From Sulfurospirillum_A sp029027265 (GTDB taxonomy: Bacteria > Campylobacterota > Campylobacteria > Campylobacterales > Sulfurospirillaceae): a stretch of 64,000 nt of DNA. The stretch lies in NCBI GenBank assembly GCA_029027265.1, contig CP093061.1:248001-312000 (forward strand). The letters are read 5' to 3'. Shown in pieces: positions 63,509 to 64,000 of the stretch (positions are counted from its first letter, which is position 1; every line of letters begins with the position of its first letter). The notes under the pieces are model-generated. The model had not been told where the DNA came from. It ran no database searches and saw nothing but the letters and a program-made list of their open reading frames with translations. The translations under genes were made by a program, and so were the position numbers.

Positions 63509-63583
63509 TCAATCACTAAAAGCCTAAGTATTCCAATGACACGTTTAAAATAGTTATCTAATCTATTTGTAGCAGATGCACTT

Positions 63584-63934
63584 TCAAGTTGAATTCAAGA
63601 TACTTTCATATGAATAAACATTATTTTCAATTGTTTTATTATTGAAATTGAAATTAATTTTTCCTATATTCTTAAAGCCTAAATGTTTATAAAAATCATT
63701 TGATTTATTTTCTACCCAAGCATACAACCAAAATTTAGGGCCATATTTAGATTTTACCTCTGAAAGTAATTTACGCCCAATCCCTTGAGTTTTAAATCTT
63801 TTATCTACATATAATTTCTCAATTTCAAAGCCATTCTCATCACCTTCAAATTTTGAGTCGAAATTAATAAGTACAAAAGCTTGAAGAATTTTATTACTCT
63901 CGCAGACAAGTAAACGATTATTAGAATTATTTAC
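63584..63934 (-). pseudogene. GNAT N-acetyltransferase, 5' end cut by an IS
   Basis: 117 codons of the acetyl-CoA-binding half: FEIEKLYVDKRFKTQGIGRK (the Q-x-x-G-x-G/A pyrophosphate loop), LLSEVKSKYGPKFWLYAWVE and NKSNDFYKHLGFKNIGKINF. The N-terminus is replaced by the IS4-like element at 63935, so it is probably non-functional. Confidence 0.82.
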
Positions 63935-64000
63935 CTGACCTTACGCACAAGGAATCAAAGTTGCTTTAAAAGTTGCATGAAAATAAATCACATAGAACTC
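63935..64000 (+). mobile_element. Left end of a second IS4-like copy
   Basis: CTGACCTTACGCACAAGGAA and onward matches 41099-41164 apart from a single T/C difference. It runs off the window. Confidence 0.9.

Overview
The window reads as the chromosome of a low-GC campylobacterotal (epsilonproteobacterial) bacterium, closest in style to Sulfurimonas-like organisms. Pointers are a NifU/NifS iron-sulphur pair, a flagellar FliI ATPase, a split PAS + chemoreceptor pair like Campylobacter CetB/CetA, a menaquinone-type prenyltransferase (MqnP-like), and dense gene packing with 1-35 nt overlaps. The genus is an inference from gene content and style.

Layout. 1-12.8 kb is ordinary core chromosome: the 5' end of an AMP-forming acyl-CoA ligase; nifU, nifS, fliI and folE on the minus strand; then tig-clpP-(GGDEF)-def-comM-nnr-purN-thiG on the plus strand. 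The GGDEF gene and comM each carry a single-base frameshift. Five tRNA genes (Pro, His, Arg, Arg, Leu) follow from a strong sigma70 promoter. From 13.4 to 22.97 kb lies a probable island bounded by tRNA-Leu and a 55-bp copy of its 3' end. It holds an EF-hand lipoprotein, a YceI protein, a three-gene RND efflux operon whose TolC is fused to a periplasmic-binding-like domain, a VOC protein and decayed IS elements.

23.0-41.0 kb returns to core: mltF, a MATE pump, an AraC/Ada-like regulator with an EamA transporter, a TPP-riboswitch-controlled thiamine ABC operon (thiB-thiP-thiQ plus a sugar/choline-kinase-fold gene), a CPXCG + ADP-ribosylglycohydrolase + SagB-like cluster, an ABM monooxygenase with a class II aldolase, a cytidylyltransferase gene split by an IS5-family element, and a clear AI-2 kinase (lsrK). 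41.1-46.3 kb is an IS scrapheap (IS4-like, IS256 remnant, two inverted IS30 copies) that has destroyed rsmE and a chemoreceptor gene but spared rpmE and rsmI. 46.3-54.6 kb is core again (moeA, cytochrome c, moaA, cetB/cetA-like, uracil-DNA glycosylase, mqnP, miaA). 54.6-64 kb is accessory: a monooxygenase, two toxin-antitoxin pairs, an attC-like imperfect palindrome and at least six IS elements, including one IS nested inside a sister copy.

Three patterns cut across the annotation. (1) The palindrome TACATGTA occurs 28 times, roughly ten times more than base composition predicts. It is almost always read as LHV or TCK/TCR in unrelated proteins, and it is absent from the island and the IS-rich right end. 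(2) A 20-23 nt GC-rich insert with a GTGCCC-TTG-GGGTA core sits inside transposase genes of three unrelated IS families. (3) Single-base frameshifts recur, three of four at homopolymer runs, so either decay or sequencing error is at work.
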